From contig NZ_LEKH01000012.1 in assembly GCF_001029505.1 (NCBI RefSeq), positions 22,774 to 86,773 on the forward strand: a stretch of DNA of 64,000 nucleotides, given 5' to 3'. The notes under the pieces are model-generated. The model was given only the letters and a program-made list of their open reading frames with translations. It ran no database searches and was not told the DNA's origin. Source of the stretch: Rubrobacter aplysinae. Lineage in GTDB: Bacteria > Actinomycetota > Rubrobacteria > Rubrobacterales > Rubrobacteraceae. Shown piece by piece: positions 34,892 through 43,515 of the stretch. Made by a program: the position numbers and the translations under genes. Each line of letters starts with the position of its first letter. Position 1 is the stretch's first letter.

Positions 34892-36193
34892 TTACAGTCC
34901 CGGGTATAGCGGGTGACGGTGCATAAGGGCGCGGCTGCGGTCTAGCAGGGCTGCCCGCTCGGGCTCGAAGTCCTCGCCCAGGGCGGCGGCTATGATGCGC
35001 CCGATCTCCCGCATGTCGTCCTCTCCGAACCCGCGGGTGGTGAGCGCAGAGGTCCCGATCCGCAGACCCGACGGGTTCATGGGGGGCCGCTCGTCGAACG
35101 GTATGGCGTTGCGGTTTACCGTGATGCCGACCTCATCCAGCCGGTCCTCGGCGGTCTTTCCGTCGAGCCCGGTGGAGCCGAGATCCACCAGCACCTGATG
35201 CACGTCCGTGCCGCCGGTCAGGATGTTTATGCCGTTCTCCAGGAGCTCTTCGCCCAGCGCCCGGGCGTTCGCCACCGTCCGGCGCTGGCGCTCCTTGAAA
35301 CCGTCGCTCGCCGCTATGCGCATGGCGACCGCCTTCGCCGCTATGACGTGCATCAGCGGCCCGCCCTGCTGGCCCGGGAATATGGAGCTGTTTATCTTCT
35401 TGGCGTACTCTTCACGGCACAGGATCATGCCGCTCCGCGGTCCGCCGAGCGTTTTGTGTACCGTGGTGGTCACGACGTCGGCGTGCGGCACCGGGTTCGG
35501 GTACTCACCGGCGGCGACCAGCCCGGAGAAGTGGGCCATATCCACCATGAGCTTCGCCCCGACCTCGTCGGCTATGCGTTTGAAGACAGAGAAGTCCAGG
35601 TAGCGCGGGTAGGCCGACCACCCGGCGACTATCAGGGACGGCTTGTGCTCGTGGGCGAGGCGCTCGACCTCGTCCATGTCCACCAGACCGCTCTCCCGGT
35701 CCACGTGGTAGGCGACGGGGTTGTAGAGCTTGCCGGAGACGTTCAGCTTCATCCCGTGTGAGAGGTGGCCGCCGTGGTCCAGCGCCAGCCCCAGGAACGT
35801 GTCGCCGGGCTCCATGAGCGCCATGTACACCGCGTTGTTCGCCTGGGCCCCGGAGTGGGGCTGTACGTTTACGTGCTCGGCCCCGAACACCTCCTTGGCG
35901 CGGTCTATGGCGAGCTGCTCCGCCACGTCAACCTCCTCGCAGCCACCGTAGTAACGCCGGCCCGGATAGCCCTCGGCGTACTTGTTGGTGAGGACCGAGC
36001 CCACGGCCTCAAGCACGGCGCGGGGGACGAAGTTCTCCGAGGCGATCATCTCCAGCGTGTCACGCTGACGCTCCAGCTCGCGTCCCAGAACCTCGTCTAT
36101 CTCCGGATCCAGCTCCGAAAGCGGTGCCATCATGAACTCCCCCGGCAGGTCCGCCGTACCGTTACTCTTCTCGGACGATAGTGGCCAGCTCAT
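34892..36193 (-). CDS. glyA: Serine hydroxymethyltransferase
   Basis: 433 aa PLP enzyme interconverting glycine plus methylene-tetrahydrofolate and serine. Family marks are [74 protein letters not shown] and the PLP lysine in [15 protein letters not shown]. The ATG has GAGGAGGAG just upstream. It diverges from the GcvT-like gene across the 140-bp region that carries the operator. It would combine glycine and the C1 unit from sarcosine into serine. A second housekeeping glyA elsewhere cannot be excluded. Confidence 0.96.
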   Translation of the reverse strand: MSWPLSSEKSNGTADLPGEFMMAPLSELDPEIDEVLGRELERQRDTLEMIASENFVPRAVLEAVGSVLTNKYAEGYPGRRYYGGCEEVDVAEQLAIDRAKEVFGAEHVNVQPHSGAQANNAVYMALMEPGDTFLGLALDHGGHLSHGMKLNVSGKLYNPVAYHVDRESGLVDMDEVERLAHEHKPSLIVAGWSAYPRYLDFSVFKRIADEVGAKLMVDMAHFSGLVAAGEYPNPVPHADVVTTTVHKTLGGPRSGMILCREEYAKKINSSIFPGQQGGPLMHVIAAKAVAMRIAASDGFKERQRRTVANARALGEELLENGINILTGGTDVHQVLVDLGSTGLDGKTAEDRLDEVGITVNRNAIPFDERPPMNPSGLRIGTSALTTRGFGEDDMREIGRIIAAALGEDFEPERAALLDRSRALMHRHPLYPGL

Positions 36194-36244
36194 CTCTCCT
36201 CCTCGTTTCTCTCCGCCCGCCCCAAGATATTAGGGCGGACCTTC

Positions 36245-36273
36245 TTGACAACGTGGTTACTAACTTCTAACAT
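36245..36273 (+). promoter_or_regulatory. Promoter of the GcvT-like/sarcosine oxidase operon
   Basis: TTGACA at 36245-36250 and TAACAT at 36268-36273 are separated by exactly 17 bases. Expected transcription start is near 36280, inside the operator. The architecture copies that of the MFS promoter at 32.7 kb. Confidence 0.75.
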
Positions 36274-36277
36274 AGTT

Positions 36278-36305
36278 TTCACAACAGTGTTGAGTATATT
36301 GCAAC
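36278..36305. promoter_or_regulatory. Operator shared with the MFS promoter (GcvT-like operon copy)
   Basis: Site reads TTCACAACA, GTGTTG, then TTGCAAC over 28 bp, with CAAC-N3-GTTG-N9-CAAC half-site spacing identical to the copy at 32656-32683. It starts four bases after the -10 hexamer and covers the predicted transcription start, implying repression. It also lies in the glyA upstream region, so it could affect both directions. Confidence 0.75.
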
Positions 36306-36333
36306 GCAAGAGAGCTGGTCAAGGAGGCAGGAG

Positions 36334-37641
36334 ATGCTGGAGAAGAGGACGCCGCTGTACGACTTTCACCTGCGGGCGGCGCGGGATCTCGTAAAGGGCG
36401 GCGGCGACTACATGTTCCCGACCTCCTACACCTCGCCGGTGGAGGAGCACCTCAACGTCCGCCGTCACGCCGGCCTGCAGGACCTCTCGACGATGGGCGA
36501 GGTAGACATCAAGGGGCCGGGCTCGGAGCGTCTGGTACGGCGGCTCCTGGTGAACGAGGTACAGGACATGGAGCCCGGCCAGCTCCGGTACACGACCATG
36601 TGCAACGAAGAGGGCGGCATCGTAGACGACGTTACCGTGTACAAGTTCGACGACGAGCACTTCATGATCGTGGTCAGCTCCGGGCCGCGGGCCAAGAGCT
36701 ACCGTTGGATCCGGGACCACGCCGAAGGCTCAAGCGCCTACGTGACCGACGTAACCGCCTCGCTCGCCCTGCTCTCCGTACAGGGTCCTCTCTCGCGCAT
36801 GTATCTAAAGAGCGTGGTGGAGGGCGTGGATCTCGACACCCTCCGGTTCTTCCGGTTCGCCCCGGCCACCATCGGCGGGGTAGAGATACTCGTGTCGCGC
36901 TCGGGATACACCGGCGAGCTCGGGTACGAGCTGTACGTGCCAAGCGATCAGGCCGGGCCGGTCTGGGAGTACATCCTCTCCACGGGCCGGGAGTTTGACC
37001 TCAGACCCTACGGCTTGGAGGCGATGCAGTCTCTACGCATCGAGAAGGCGCTGCCGCTGTACGGGCCGGACATCAGCGAGGACTACACCCCGTTCCACCT
37101 CGGGCTCGACGGGTGGATCAAGTTCAAAAAGCGGGACTTCATCGGGCGCGAGGCGCTACTCAGGGCTCAGGAGCAGGGGCTGGACAAGCGCTGGGTCGGG
37201 CTCACACTGGACAGCGAGATACCGGCAACCAAGGACGACGCGATCTACGCCATCGGCGACGTATCCACCTTCCGCGAGCTCGTCGAGAACGGCGCAGAGG
37301 CCGGGGATTACGAGGACGAGTTCCTCGCCGGAGACCGGAAGGTCGGCTACGTAACCTCAAGCACCTACGGGCCGTCCGTGAACAAGATGCTCGCGCTCGC
37401 CTACGTGGACACCGCCCACGCCTGGCCCGGCGGTAACTTGCTAGTGGAGATCGGCGGCCGCCCCGTGCCCGCGAAGGTCACGCAGACTCCATTCTTCGAC
37501 GCGGAGTTCGCCCGGCCTCGCTCAAAGCCCGAGGACGATCTGGGCCGCTCCAAGCCCTCGCCCTCGCCGGTGCCGGCCCTGTACAACCGGCCGGGCATGG
37601 ATTTCCGTACGCCCGCCCATTCCGGTAACGGGAGGTCGTGA
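36334..37641 (+). CDS. GcvT-like tetrahydrofolate-dependent aminomethyltransferase
   Basis: 435 aa. The T-protein fold is shown by TPLYDFHLRAARDLVKGGGDY replaced with family variants, GLQDLSTMGEVDIKGPGSERL, GGIVDDVTVYKFDDEHFMIVV, LLSVQGPLSRMYL, RSGYTGELGYELYV, GLEAMQSLRIEKALPLYG and VGYVTSSTYGPSVNKMLALAYV. Such proteins take a methylene group to tetrahydrofolate from glycine, dimethylglycine or sarcosine. The last 50 residues are a Pro/Ser/Arg-rich tail not needed for the fold. The ATG has AAGGAGG. The stop overlaps the start region of sarcosine oxidase, so it probably captures the formaldehyde equivalent released there. Confidence 0.9.
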   Translation: MLEKRTPLYDFHLRAARDLVKGGGDYMFPTSYTSPVEEHLNVRRHAGLQDLSTMGEVDIKGPGSERLVRRLLVNEVQDMEPGQLRYTTMCNEEGGIVDDVTVYKFDDEHFMIVVSSGPRAKSYRWIRDHAEGSSAYVTDVTASLALLSVQGPLSRMYLKSVVEGVDLDTLRFFRFAPATIGGVEILVSRSGYTGELGYELYVPSDQAGPVWEYILSTGREFDLRPYGLEAMQSLRIEKALPLYGPDISEDYTPFHLGLDGWIKFKKRDFIGREALLRAQEQGLDKRWVGLTLDSEIPATKDDAIYAIGDVSTFRELVENGAEAGDYEDEFLAGDRKVGYVTSSTYGPSVNKMLALAYVDTAHAWPGGNLLVEIGGRPVPAKVTQTPFFDAEFARPRSKPEDDLGRSKPSPSPVPALYNRPGMDFRTPAHSGNGRS

Positions 37642-38975
37642 TGGCTGGCGTGGACTACTCCGGGCACTACGACGCGATAGTCGTCGGTGCCGGGGCGATG
37701 GGCAGCGCCGCCGCCTACGAGCTCGCCCGGCGCGGCAAAAGGGTACTCGTCCTGGAGCGCTTCGGGATACCCCACGACATGGGCTCCTCGCACGGGCAGA
37801 CCAGGATCATCCGCCTCGCCTACTACGAGGACCCCTCCTACGTGCAGCTCATGCGCCGCGCCTACGAGCTCTGGCACGACGTACAGCACAAGGTCGGCGA
37901 GCGGCTGCTGTACAAGACCGGCTCCATAGACGCCGGACCCGAGGACTCGTGGGTCTTCAAGGGCTCCTGGGACTCGTGCCGGATGCACGACCTGCCCCAC
38001 GAGGTCCTGACCGGGTCCGAGCTACACCGCCGCTACCCCGGCTACCATCTCCCCAAGGACCACCTCGCGCTCTTGCAGCCCGACGGCGGCTTCCTCACCC
38101 CCGAGCGCTGCATCGTCTCCTACGTGCAGGCGGCCCAGGCCGAAGGCGCCGAGGTCCACGGCCACGAGACTGTGCTGGACTGGGAGCCGCTCGAAAGCGG
38201 CGTGCGGGTCCGCACCGACCGGGGCTCCTACGACGCCGAGAAGCTTGTCGTGACCGCCGGAGCGTGGAACGCACACCTGCTCGGCGTGCTCGACGGTCTC
38301 GCCGTGCCCGAGCGTCAGGTGCTCGCCTGGCTGCAGCCCACCGCCCCCGAGCGTTTCCAGCCGGGCAGCTTCCCCGTGTTCAATTTGCTGGCCGAGGAGG
38401 GCCGGTTCTACGGCTTCCCGGTATTTGGAGTGCCGGGCTTCAAGTTCGGCAAGTACCACCACCTGGAGGAGGTCGTGGACCCGAACGAGATGGAGCGGGA
38501 GGCCCGCGGCGACGACGAGGCTCTGCTAAGGCAGTTCGCCGAACGGTACTTCCCAGAGGGCTGCGGCCCGACGATGAGCCTGCACTCGTGCATGTTCACC
38601 AACACCCCGGACAAGCACTTCGTCATAGACACCCATCCCGCTTATCCGCAGGTGTCGTTCGCCTCGCCATGCTCGGGGCACGGGTTCAAGTTCGCCAGTG
38701 TGGTAGGTGAGATCATGGCGGATCTCGCCGAGACGGGGATGACCCGCCACGACATAAGCCTGTTCCGCCTGGACCGTTTCCGCTCGACCGTCGGTGCGGC
38801 CGGTCGCGGGGTGCACCGGCAAGCTCCCGCCGCCAGCGGCCCCCGGCCTCAACCCGCGCCGAGCGCGGCGAACGGCTCCAACGGGCATGTGGATGCGGGC
38901 CAGAACGGCTCCGCCCAGAAAAACGGCCGGCTCCGGGCCTTCCCACAAAGAGGCGAGGTCAGGACGTTCTGGTAA
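37641..38975 (+). CDS. Monomeric sarcosine oxidase/N-methyl amino acid oxidase
   Basis: 444 aa flavoprotein oxidising sarcosine to glycine, formaldehyde and hydrogen peroxide. The FAD-binding start is AIVVGAGAMGSAAAYELARRG; GSSHGQTRIIRLAYYED matches the MSOX signature. The cysteine in LHSCMFTNTPDKHFVID corresponds to the covalent FAD attachment Cys315 of Bacillus MSOX, and FASPCSGHGFKFASVVGE is the C-terminal flavin contact. About 60 extra residues at the end are Ala/Gly/Pro/Asn-rich and finish EVRTFW; typical MSOX proteins are near 390 aa. ATG at 37641 with GGGAGG five bases upstream is preferred over the overlapping GTG at 37638. Confidence 0.93.
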   Translation: MAGVDYSGHYDAIVVGAGAMGSAAAYELARRGKRVLVLERFGIPHDMGSSHGQTRIIRLAYYEDPSYVQLMRRAYELWHDVQHKVGERLLYKTGSIDAGPEDSWVFKGSWDSCRMHDLPHEVLTGSELHRRYPGYHLPKDHLALLQPDGGFLTPERCIVSYVQAAQAEGAEVHGHETVLDWEPLESGVRVRTDRGSYDAEKLVVTAGAWNAHLLGVLDGLAVPERQVLAWLQPTAPERFQPGSFPVFNLLAEEGRFYGFPVFGVPGFKFGKYHHLEEVVDPNEMEREARGDDEALLRQFAERYFPEGCGPTMSLHSCMFTNTPDKHFVIDTHPAYPQVSFASPCSGHGFKFASVVGEIMADLAETGMTRHDISLFRLDRFRSTVGAAGRGVHRQAPAASGPRPQPAPSAANGSNGHVDAGQNGSAQKNGRLRAFPQRGEVRTFW

Positions 38976-39096
38976 GCGCCCGGGTTACGTCGCTTACGTT
39001 GCGGCCCGGGCGGCATCCTCGTCCGGGCCGGGAGGTGGGTTACAGTGCAAGACCGGTGACGATAGCAGCAGGGAAGCGGCAAGGGAGGTAAAGGGC

Positions 39097-39774
39097 GTGC
39101 ATACGACGCAGGATCTCACCGAATCGTCGTTCACGATCACCGTCGACGGACGGAGGGCCGGCATCCAGGATGTGTTCCCGGAGTTCGACGAGCGCGACCG
39201 GCTCGGGATGATCTCACGCTCCCCCTGTGGGGTGGTCGGCGCGAGCGCGCTCATCCTGGCGACCGTGACGGCCTTCTACGAGCTGCAGAGGCGGCGGTCG
39301 GACGACTTCTTCGTCTACCCGGACTACTTCGTGTTCCACGCCGGAGGCCCGGTAGGCGACCATAAAATGTTCGACATCTTCCCCGCCCACAAGGAGGTGG
39401 TGGTCGAGGACGATCCAGAGGAGATACTGCGGGCGATCAACGACCGGGCCGTGACCCGGCTACTGATCGAGGATGGGCCTCCGGCCGATCCCGAGTTCGG
39501 CCGCCCCACGCTCGCCAGTGTCGGTGTCCGCACGGCCGTCGCTTACTCGCCCGGTGGCCGGGTGGAGGGGGCGGACCTCAGCGTTACCGGGAACGAAGCG
39601 ACCGAGGAGTACGTCGGAAACGTGCTCGACGGTTCGGAGGCCTTGGACGCCGGTGCGGGAGAGGGCGTGCGCGCCGGGCGCGCAACCCTGATGGAGGACG
39701 ACAGGCCCTTGGAGACCTACCGGCGTCTTGCGGTGGATGAAGCTCTCGCACGGCTCTCGCGCCCGCAGCGGTAG
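39097..39774 (+). CDS. Unknown conserved-looking protein in the creatinine/sarcosine island
   Basis: 225 aa from GTG at 39097, which has GGGAGGT seven bases upstream; the longer open frame overlaps the oxidase gene and is not used. I recognise no family. A compact, composition-normal core is visible: FTITVDGRRAGIQDVFPEFDERDRLG, a hydrophobic CGVVGASALILATVTAFYEL, then FFVYPDYFVFHAG and HKMFDIFPAHKEVVVEDDPEEI with several His, Asp and Glu that could bind metal. The C-terminal third is more variable. No signal peptide is seen. It lies between sarcosine oxidase and the cytosine-deaminase-like gene and is probably co-transcribed with them. Confidence 0.75.
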   Translation: MHTTQDLTESSFTITVDGRRAGIQDVFPEFDERDRLGMISRSPCGVVGASALILATVTAFYELQRRRSDDFFVYPDYFVFHAGGPVGDHKMFDIFPAHKEVVVEDDPEEILRAINDRAVTRLLIEDGPPADPEFGRPTLASVGVRTAVAYSPGGRVEGADLSVTGNEATEEYVGNVLDGSEALDAGAGEGVRAGRATLMEDDRPLETYRRLAVDEALARLSRPQR

Positions 39775-39852
39775 ATCCGCGGAGCCTCGGAGCGGCCCGA
39801 GCGTCGCACGCGCTGGTAATATTCCGGTCTCCAGGGACTCAGGGAGGAGGCA

Positions 39853-41127
39853 ATGTATCAACTTCTAATACGCGGCGCGCGGGTGGACGGGGATCTGGTG
39901 GACGTCGCCGTGGCCGACGGCCGGATAGCGGAGATCGGACCGGGTATAGCAGGCGCGGCGGAGAGAGAGGTACAGGCCGGAGGCAGACTGCTATCCCCGC
40001 CGTTCGTCGAGCCCCACATACACCTCGACAGCACGCTCACGGCGGGAGACCCCCGCCCGAACCGATCCGGGACGCTGTTCGAGGGCATCGAGATCTGGTC
40101 CGAGCGCAAGCGGCGGCTGACCCGCGAGGACGTGATCTCCCGCGCGGAGGAGCTCCTGCGCTGGCAGGCGGCGCAGGGCGTGCTGCACGTCCGCACCCAC
40201 GTAGACGTTACCGATCCCGAGCTGCTCGCCCTGGAGGCTCTGCTGGAGCTAAAGGAGTCGGTCGGCGACTGGATGGACCTGCAGATAGTGGCGTTTCCCC
40301 AGGAGGGCGTGAGCTCTTATCCCGGGGGAGCGGAGCTACTCGAAGAGGCCCTGCGGCTCGGGGCGGACGTCGTCGGCGGGATACCCCACTACGAGCACAC
40401 CCGCGAGATGGGCGTCGCCTCGGTGGAAGAGTGCTTCCGAATCGCCGAGAAGTACGACCGGCCTGTGGACCTGCACTGCGACGAGACCGACGACCCGGGC
40501 TCCAGATTCCTGGAGGTCATGGCTTCGGAGGCCCTGCGAAGAGACTGGGGACCGCGCGTAACGGCCAGCCACACCACCGCATTCGGCAGCTACGACGACG
40601 CCTACGCCGCGAAGCTCATGGGGCTGCTCACCCGGAGCCGGATCCACTTCGTCGCCAACCCCCTGATCAACATTACCCTGCAGGGCCGCTTCGACTCCTA
40701 CCCCAAGCGGCGCGGCATTACGCGGGTCAAGGAGCTGTGGCAGAACGGGCTGAACGTCGCGCTGGGCTCGGACAACGTCATGGACCCCTGGTATCCACTG
40801 GGTACGGGAAACATGCTCCAGCCCGCCCACATGGCCGTCCACGCCTGCCACATGACCTCTCGGGAAGAGGTGGAAGCCTGCTTCTCCATGGTGACCCGGG
40901 GAGCCGCAGATGCCCTGGGCCTGCAGGATTACGGTATCGTCGAGGGGGGCTCCGCGGACTTCGTGCTCGTGGACGCTCCGGACGAGTGGGAGGCTATACG
41001 ACGCCTGGCTACGACCACACTCGTGGTGAAGAGCGGCCGGGTGATAGCCGAGACCAGCCCCGCCCGGACGAGCCTCTTCGGCGAGAGCATCGAGCCCGCC
41101 CCCGGCGGCGCGGGTAGCGGCGGGTGA
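39853..41127 (+). CDS. Cytosine deaminase-family amidohydrolase (CodA-like; possible creatinine deaminase)
   Basis: 424 aa TIM-barrel deaminase collinear with E. coli CodA as recalled. Metal ligands are seen in FVEPHIHLD (His-x-His), the VDLHCDETDD block and VTASHTTAFGSYDDAY. LQIVAFPQEGVSSYPGG, FVANPLINITLQGRFDSYPKRRGITRVKEL and MDPWYPLGTGNML are family blocks. The metal Asp is residue 307 (GSDNVMDPWY); the next residue is Asn where E. coli has Asp314, and His before it is Ser, changes at the substrate pocket. Cytosine deaminases of some bacteria also deaminate creatinine to N-methylhydantoin, which suits this location. The ATG follows GGGAGGAGG. Confidence 0.9.
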   Translation: MYQLLIRGARVDGDLVDVAVADGRIAEIGPGIAGAAEREVQAGGRLLSPPFVEPHIHLDSTLTAGDPRPNRSGTLFEGIEIWSERKRRLTREDVISRAEELLRWQAAQGVLHVRTHVDVTDPELLALEALLELKESVGDWMDLQIVAFPQEGVSSYPGGAELLEEALRLGADVVGGIPHYEHTREMGVASVEECFRIAEKYDRPVDLHCDETDDPGSRFLEVMASEALRRDWGPRVTASHTTAFGSYDDAYAAKLMGLLTRSRIHFVANPLINITLQGRFDSYPKRRGITRVKELWQNGLNVALGSDNVMDPWYPLGTGNMLQPAHMAVHACHMTSREEVEACFSMVTRGAADALGLQDYGIVEGGSADFVLVDAPDEWEAIRRLATTTLVVKSGRVIAETSPARTSLFGESIEPAPGGAGSGG

Positions 41128-41397
41128 GGCCGAGGCAGACGATATCGATCAGACCGGACGCTCGGGACGGTGTACAGGTCTGCGCGTCGGCGTCTCTGCC
41201 GGACTGGCGTTCTCGAAGCCTGGTCGCTCCTCTGCGGCTAAACTAACGCGCAAAGACCGCGCAATGCGGGCACGGCCGTGTACGGCGCAAAGCAGACAGA
41301 CGAATCCCGCCTGAAGGTCTTTCTAACCGGCCCACCGGAGACAACCGGCGCCGGGATACGGCGCCGCTCTCCCTCCGTCTCACGCCGAGGCGACCGG

Positions 41398-43260
41398 CTA
41401 CTCTCCGGTGTTCTCCGTGTCCGGCGAGGCCCGTTTTCTCAGTGCTATGTTCAGCTCCTTTAGCTGGGCCTCGGTTACGGGGCTCGGGGCCTGCATCATC
41501 TCGTCGCGGGCGGCCTGTGTCTTGGGGAAGGCCATGACCTCGCGGATGTTTGGCTGGTCGCGCAGGACCATGATGAGACGGTCTATGCCGGGCGCGATGC
41601 CGCCGTGGGGCGGCGCGCCGTAGCGGAAGGCCTGCAGCAGCGCCCCGAACCGGCTCTCCGCATCCTCGGCCGAGATCCCTATGACGTCGAAGACCTTCTG
41701 TTGTAGCTCGGGGCGGTGGATCCTGATGCTACCCGAGGCCAGCTCGGTGCCGTTGGCGACCAGGTCGTAGAGTTGGCCGATCACCCGTAGCGGGTCGGTT
41801 TCCAGGAGCTCCAGGTCCTCGTCGCGCGGCATGGTGAACATGTGGTGCATCGGCTCGATGCGGTCCTCTTCCTCGTTGTACTCGAACAGCGGGAAGTCCG
41901 TTACCCAGCACAGCCCTAGCTCTTGGGGAGAGGCGAGATCCAACCTGTCCCGCAGGTGCAGCCGCAGCCGCGAGAGGCTCTCGAATACCACCGGCCCGGA
42001 GTCGGCGACGAAGAACATGTAGTCCCCGGCCTCCGCCCCGAGCCGCTCTCGGAGGGCACCGGCCTCTTCATCGGAGAAAAACTTGGCGATAGGGCCGGTC
42101 AGGCCGTCTTCGGTGACCTTGAGGTACGCGAGCCCCTTCGCCCCGCCCTCTGCGGCGACGGCTGTCAGGCCGTCTATCTCCTTGCGGGAGAGATCCCCGA
42201 GGTCTCCGCAGGCCAGCCCGCGAACCGCGCCGCCGGAGGAGACGGCGTTCGCGAAAACCTTGAAGTCCGAGCCGGCGACGAGGTCCGAGACGTCGGCGAG
42301 CTCCAGGCCGAAGCGGATGTCGGGCTTGTCGGTGCCGAAGCGGGTCATGGCCTCGTGGTAGGTCAGGCGCGGGAACGGGCGCTGCATGATGCGCTTGTCG
42401 GTGAGGCCCTCGACTATCTGGGCGAAGAGCTCCTCGGTGAGGGAGAGCACCTCCTCCTGGCTGGTGAAGCTCATCTCCAGGTCTAGCTGGGTGTGCTCGG
42501 GCTGGCGGTCGCCGCGCTGGTCCTCGTCTCTTAGGGCGCGGGCGATCTGGAAGTATCGCTCGAAGCCCGCGACCATGAGGATCTGCTTGAACTGCTGCGG
42601 CGACTGGGGCAGGGCGTAGAACTCGCCGGGATGCAGCCGGCTCGGCACCAGGTAGTCCCGCGCGCCCTCGGGGGTGGAGGCCGTGAGGAGTGGCGTCTCT
42701 ATCTCCAGGAAGCCGCGCTCGTCCAGGAAGTCGCGCATGTATTTCACGACCCGGTGGCGGAACACGATATTGTCCCGCATCCGGTCGCGGCGCAGATCCA
42801 GGTAGCGGTACTTCAGGCGCAGAAGCTCCTCCACGTCACGCTCGCGGTCTATCTCGAACGGCGGGGTGTCGGAGGTGGAGAGTACCTGCATGGTGGAGAC
42901 CTCGACCTCGACCTCACCGGTGGAGAGATCCGGGTTCTCATTGCCCTCGGGCCTGCGGGCGACCACGCCCTCCACGGCGATGGTCCACTCCGGGCGCAGG
43001 CTCTCGGCCTGGGCAAAGACGCTCTCGTTGTCGGGGTCGAAGGTGACCTGGGTAACGCCCCAGCGGTCTCTGAGGTCTATGAATATGAGGCCGCCGTGGT
43101 CCCGGCGGCGGTTTACCCAGCCGGCGAGCCTCACGCACTCTCCCACGTCCTCCGCGCCGAGCCGGGCCGCCGTGTGCGACCTGTACGGGTTCCCCGGGCC
43201 CTGCTCTGCGCCCTGCTCGCCGGGCCGCGGCGTGGCCGAGCCTCGTTCCTCGCTGTGCAA
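41398..43260 (-). CDS. aspS: Aspartyl-tRNA synthetase
   Basis: 620 aa bacterial-type class II synthetase. The anticodon-binding OB domain starts at RLAGWVNRRRDHGGLIFIDLRDRWG; class II motif 2 is FQIARALRDEDQRGDRQPEHTQLD, the bacterial GAD insert follows, and motif 3 is GGIAPGIDRLIMVLRDQPNIRE. The start is TTG at 43260 with GCGGAGGG five bases upstream; the first 30 residues are a polar extension. Whether it is discriminating or also charges tRNA-Asn cannot be told without the gatCAB context. Confidence 0.97.
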   Translation of the reverse strand: MHSEERGSATPRPGEQGAEQGPGNPYRSHTAARLGAEDVGECVRLAGWVNRRRDHGGLIFIDLRDRWGVTQVTFDPDNESVFAQAESLRPEWTIAVEGVVARRPEGNENPDLSTGEVEVEVSTMQVLSTSDTPPFEIDRERDVEELLRLKYRYLDLRRDRMRDNIVFRHRVVKYMRDFLDERGFLEIETPLLTASTPEGARDYLVPSRLHPGEFYALPQSPQQFKQILMVAGFERYFQIARALRDEDQRGDRQPEHTQLDLEMSFTSQEEVLSLTEELFAQIVEGLTDKRIMQRPFPRLTYHEAMTRFGTDKPDIRFGLELADVSDLVAGSDFKVFANAVSSGGAVRGLACGDLGDLSRKEIDGLTAVAAEGGAKGLAYLKVTEDGLTGPIAKFFSDEEAGALRERLGAEAGDYMFFVADSGPVVFESLSRLRLHLRDRLDLASPQELGLCWVTDFPLFEYNEEEDRIEPMHHMFTMPRDEDLELLETDPLRVIGQLYDLVANGTELASGSIRIHRPELQQKVFDVIGISAEDAESRFGALLQAFRYGAPPHGGIAPGIDRLIMVLRDQPNIREVMAFPKTQAARDEMMQAPSPVTEAQLKELNIALRKRASPDTENTGE

Positions 43261-43515
43261 ATCTACCCTCCGCTAGTCTCCGCTGGTACTCGTGAATCGT
43301 CTACGACTGCGCTGTATCCGCAATCCGGTGCAACCTACGCTCAAAGTATAGGTGAGTATAGGGTAGGCGGAATAGTCGTGCGGAGTTCGAAGCGCGGGAC
43401 CGGACGGGCCCCGGGCTCCGTTGCGTGTCTCGTTGGGCCATGCTAAGTTTGCCAGCGGCCGGGACGGGGCCGAGCCTCGGGTATCCGCGCGCAGAGGGAC
43501 GCAGAGGGAGGATAA

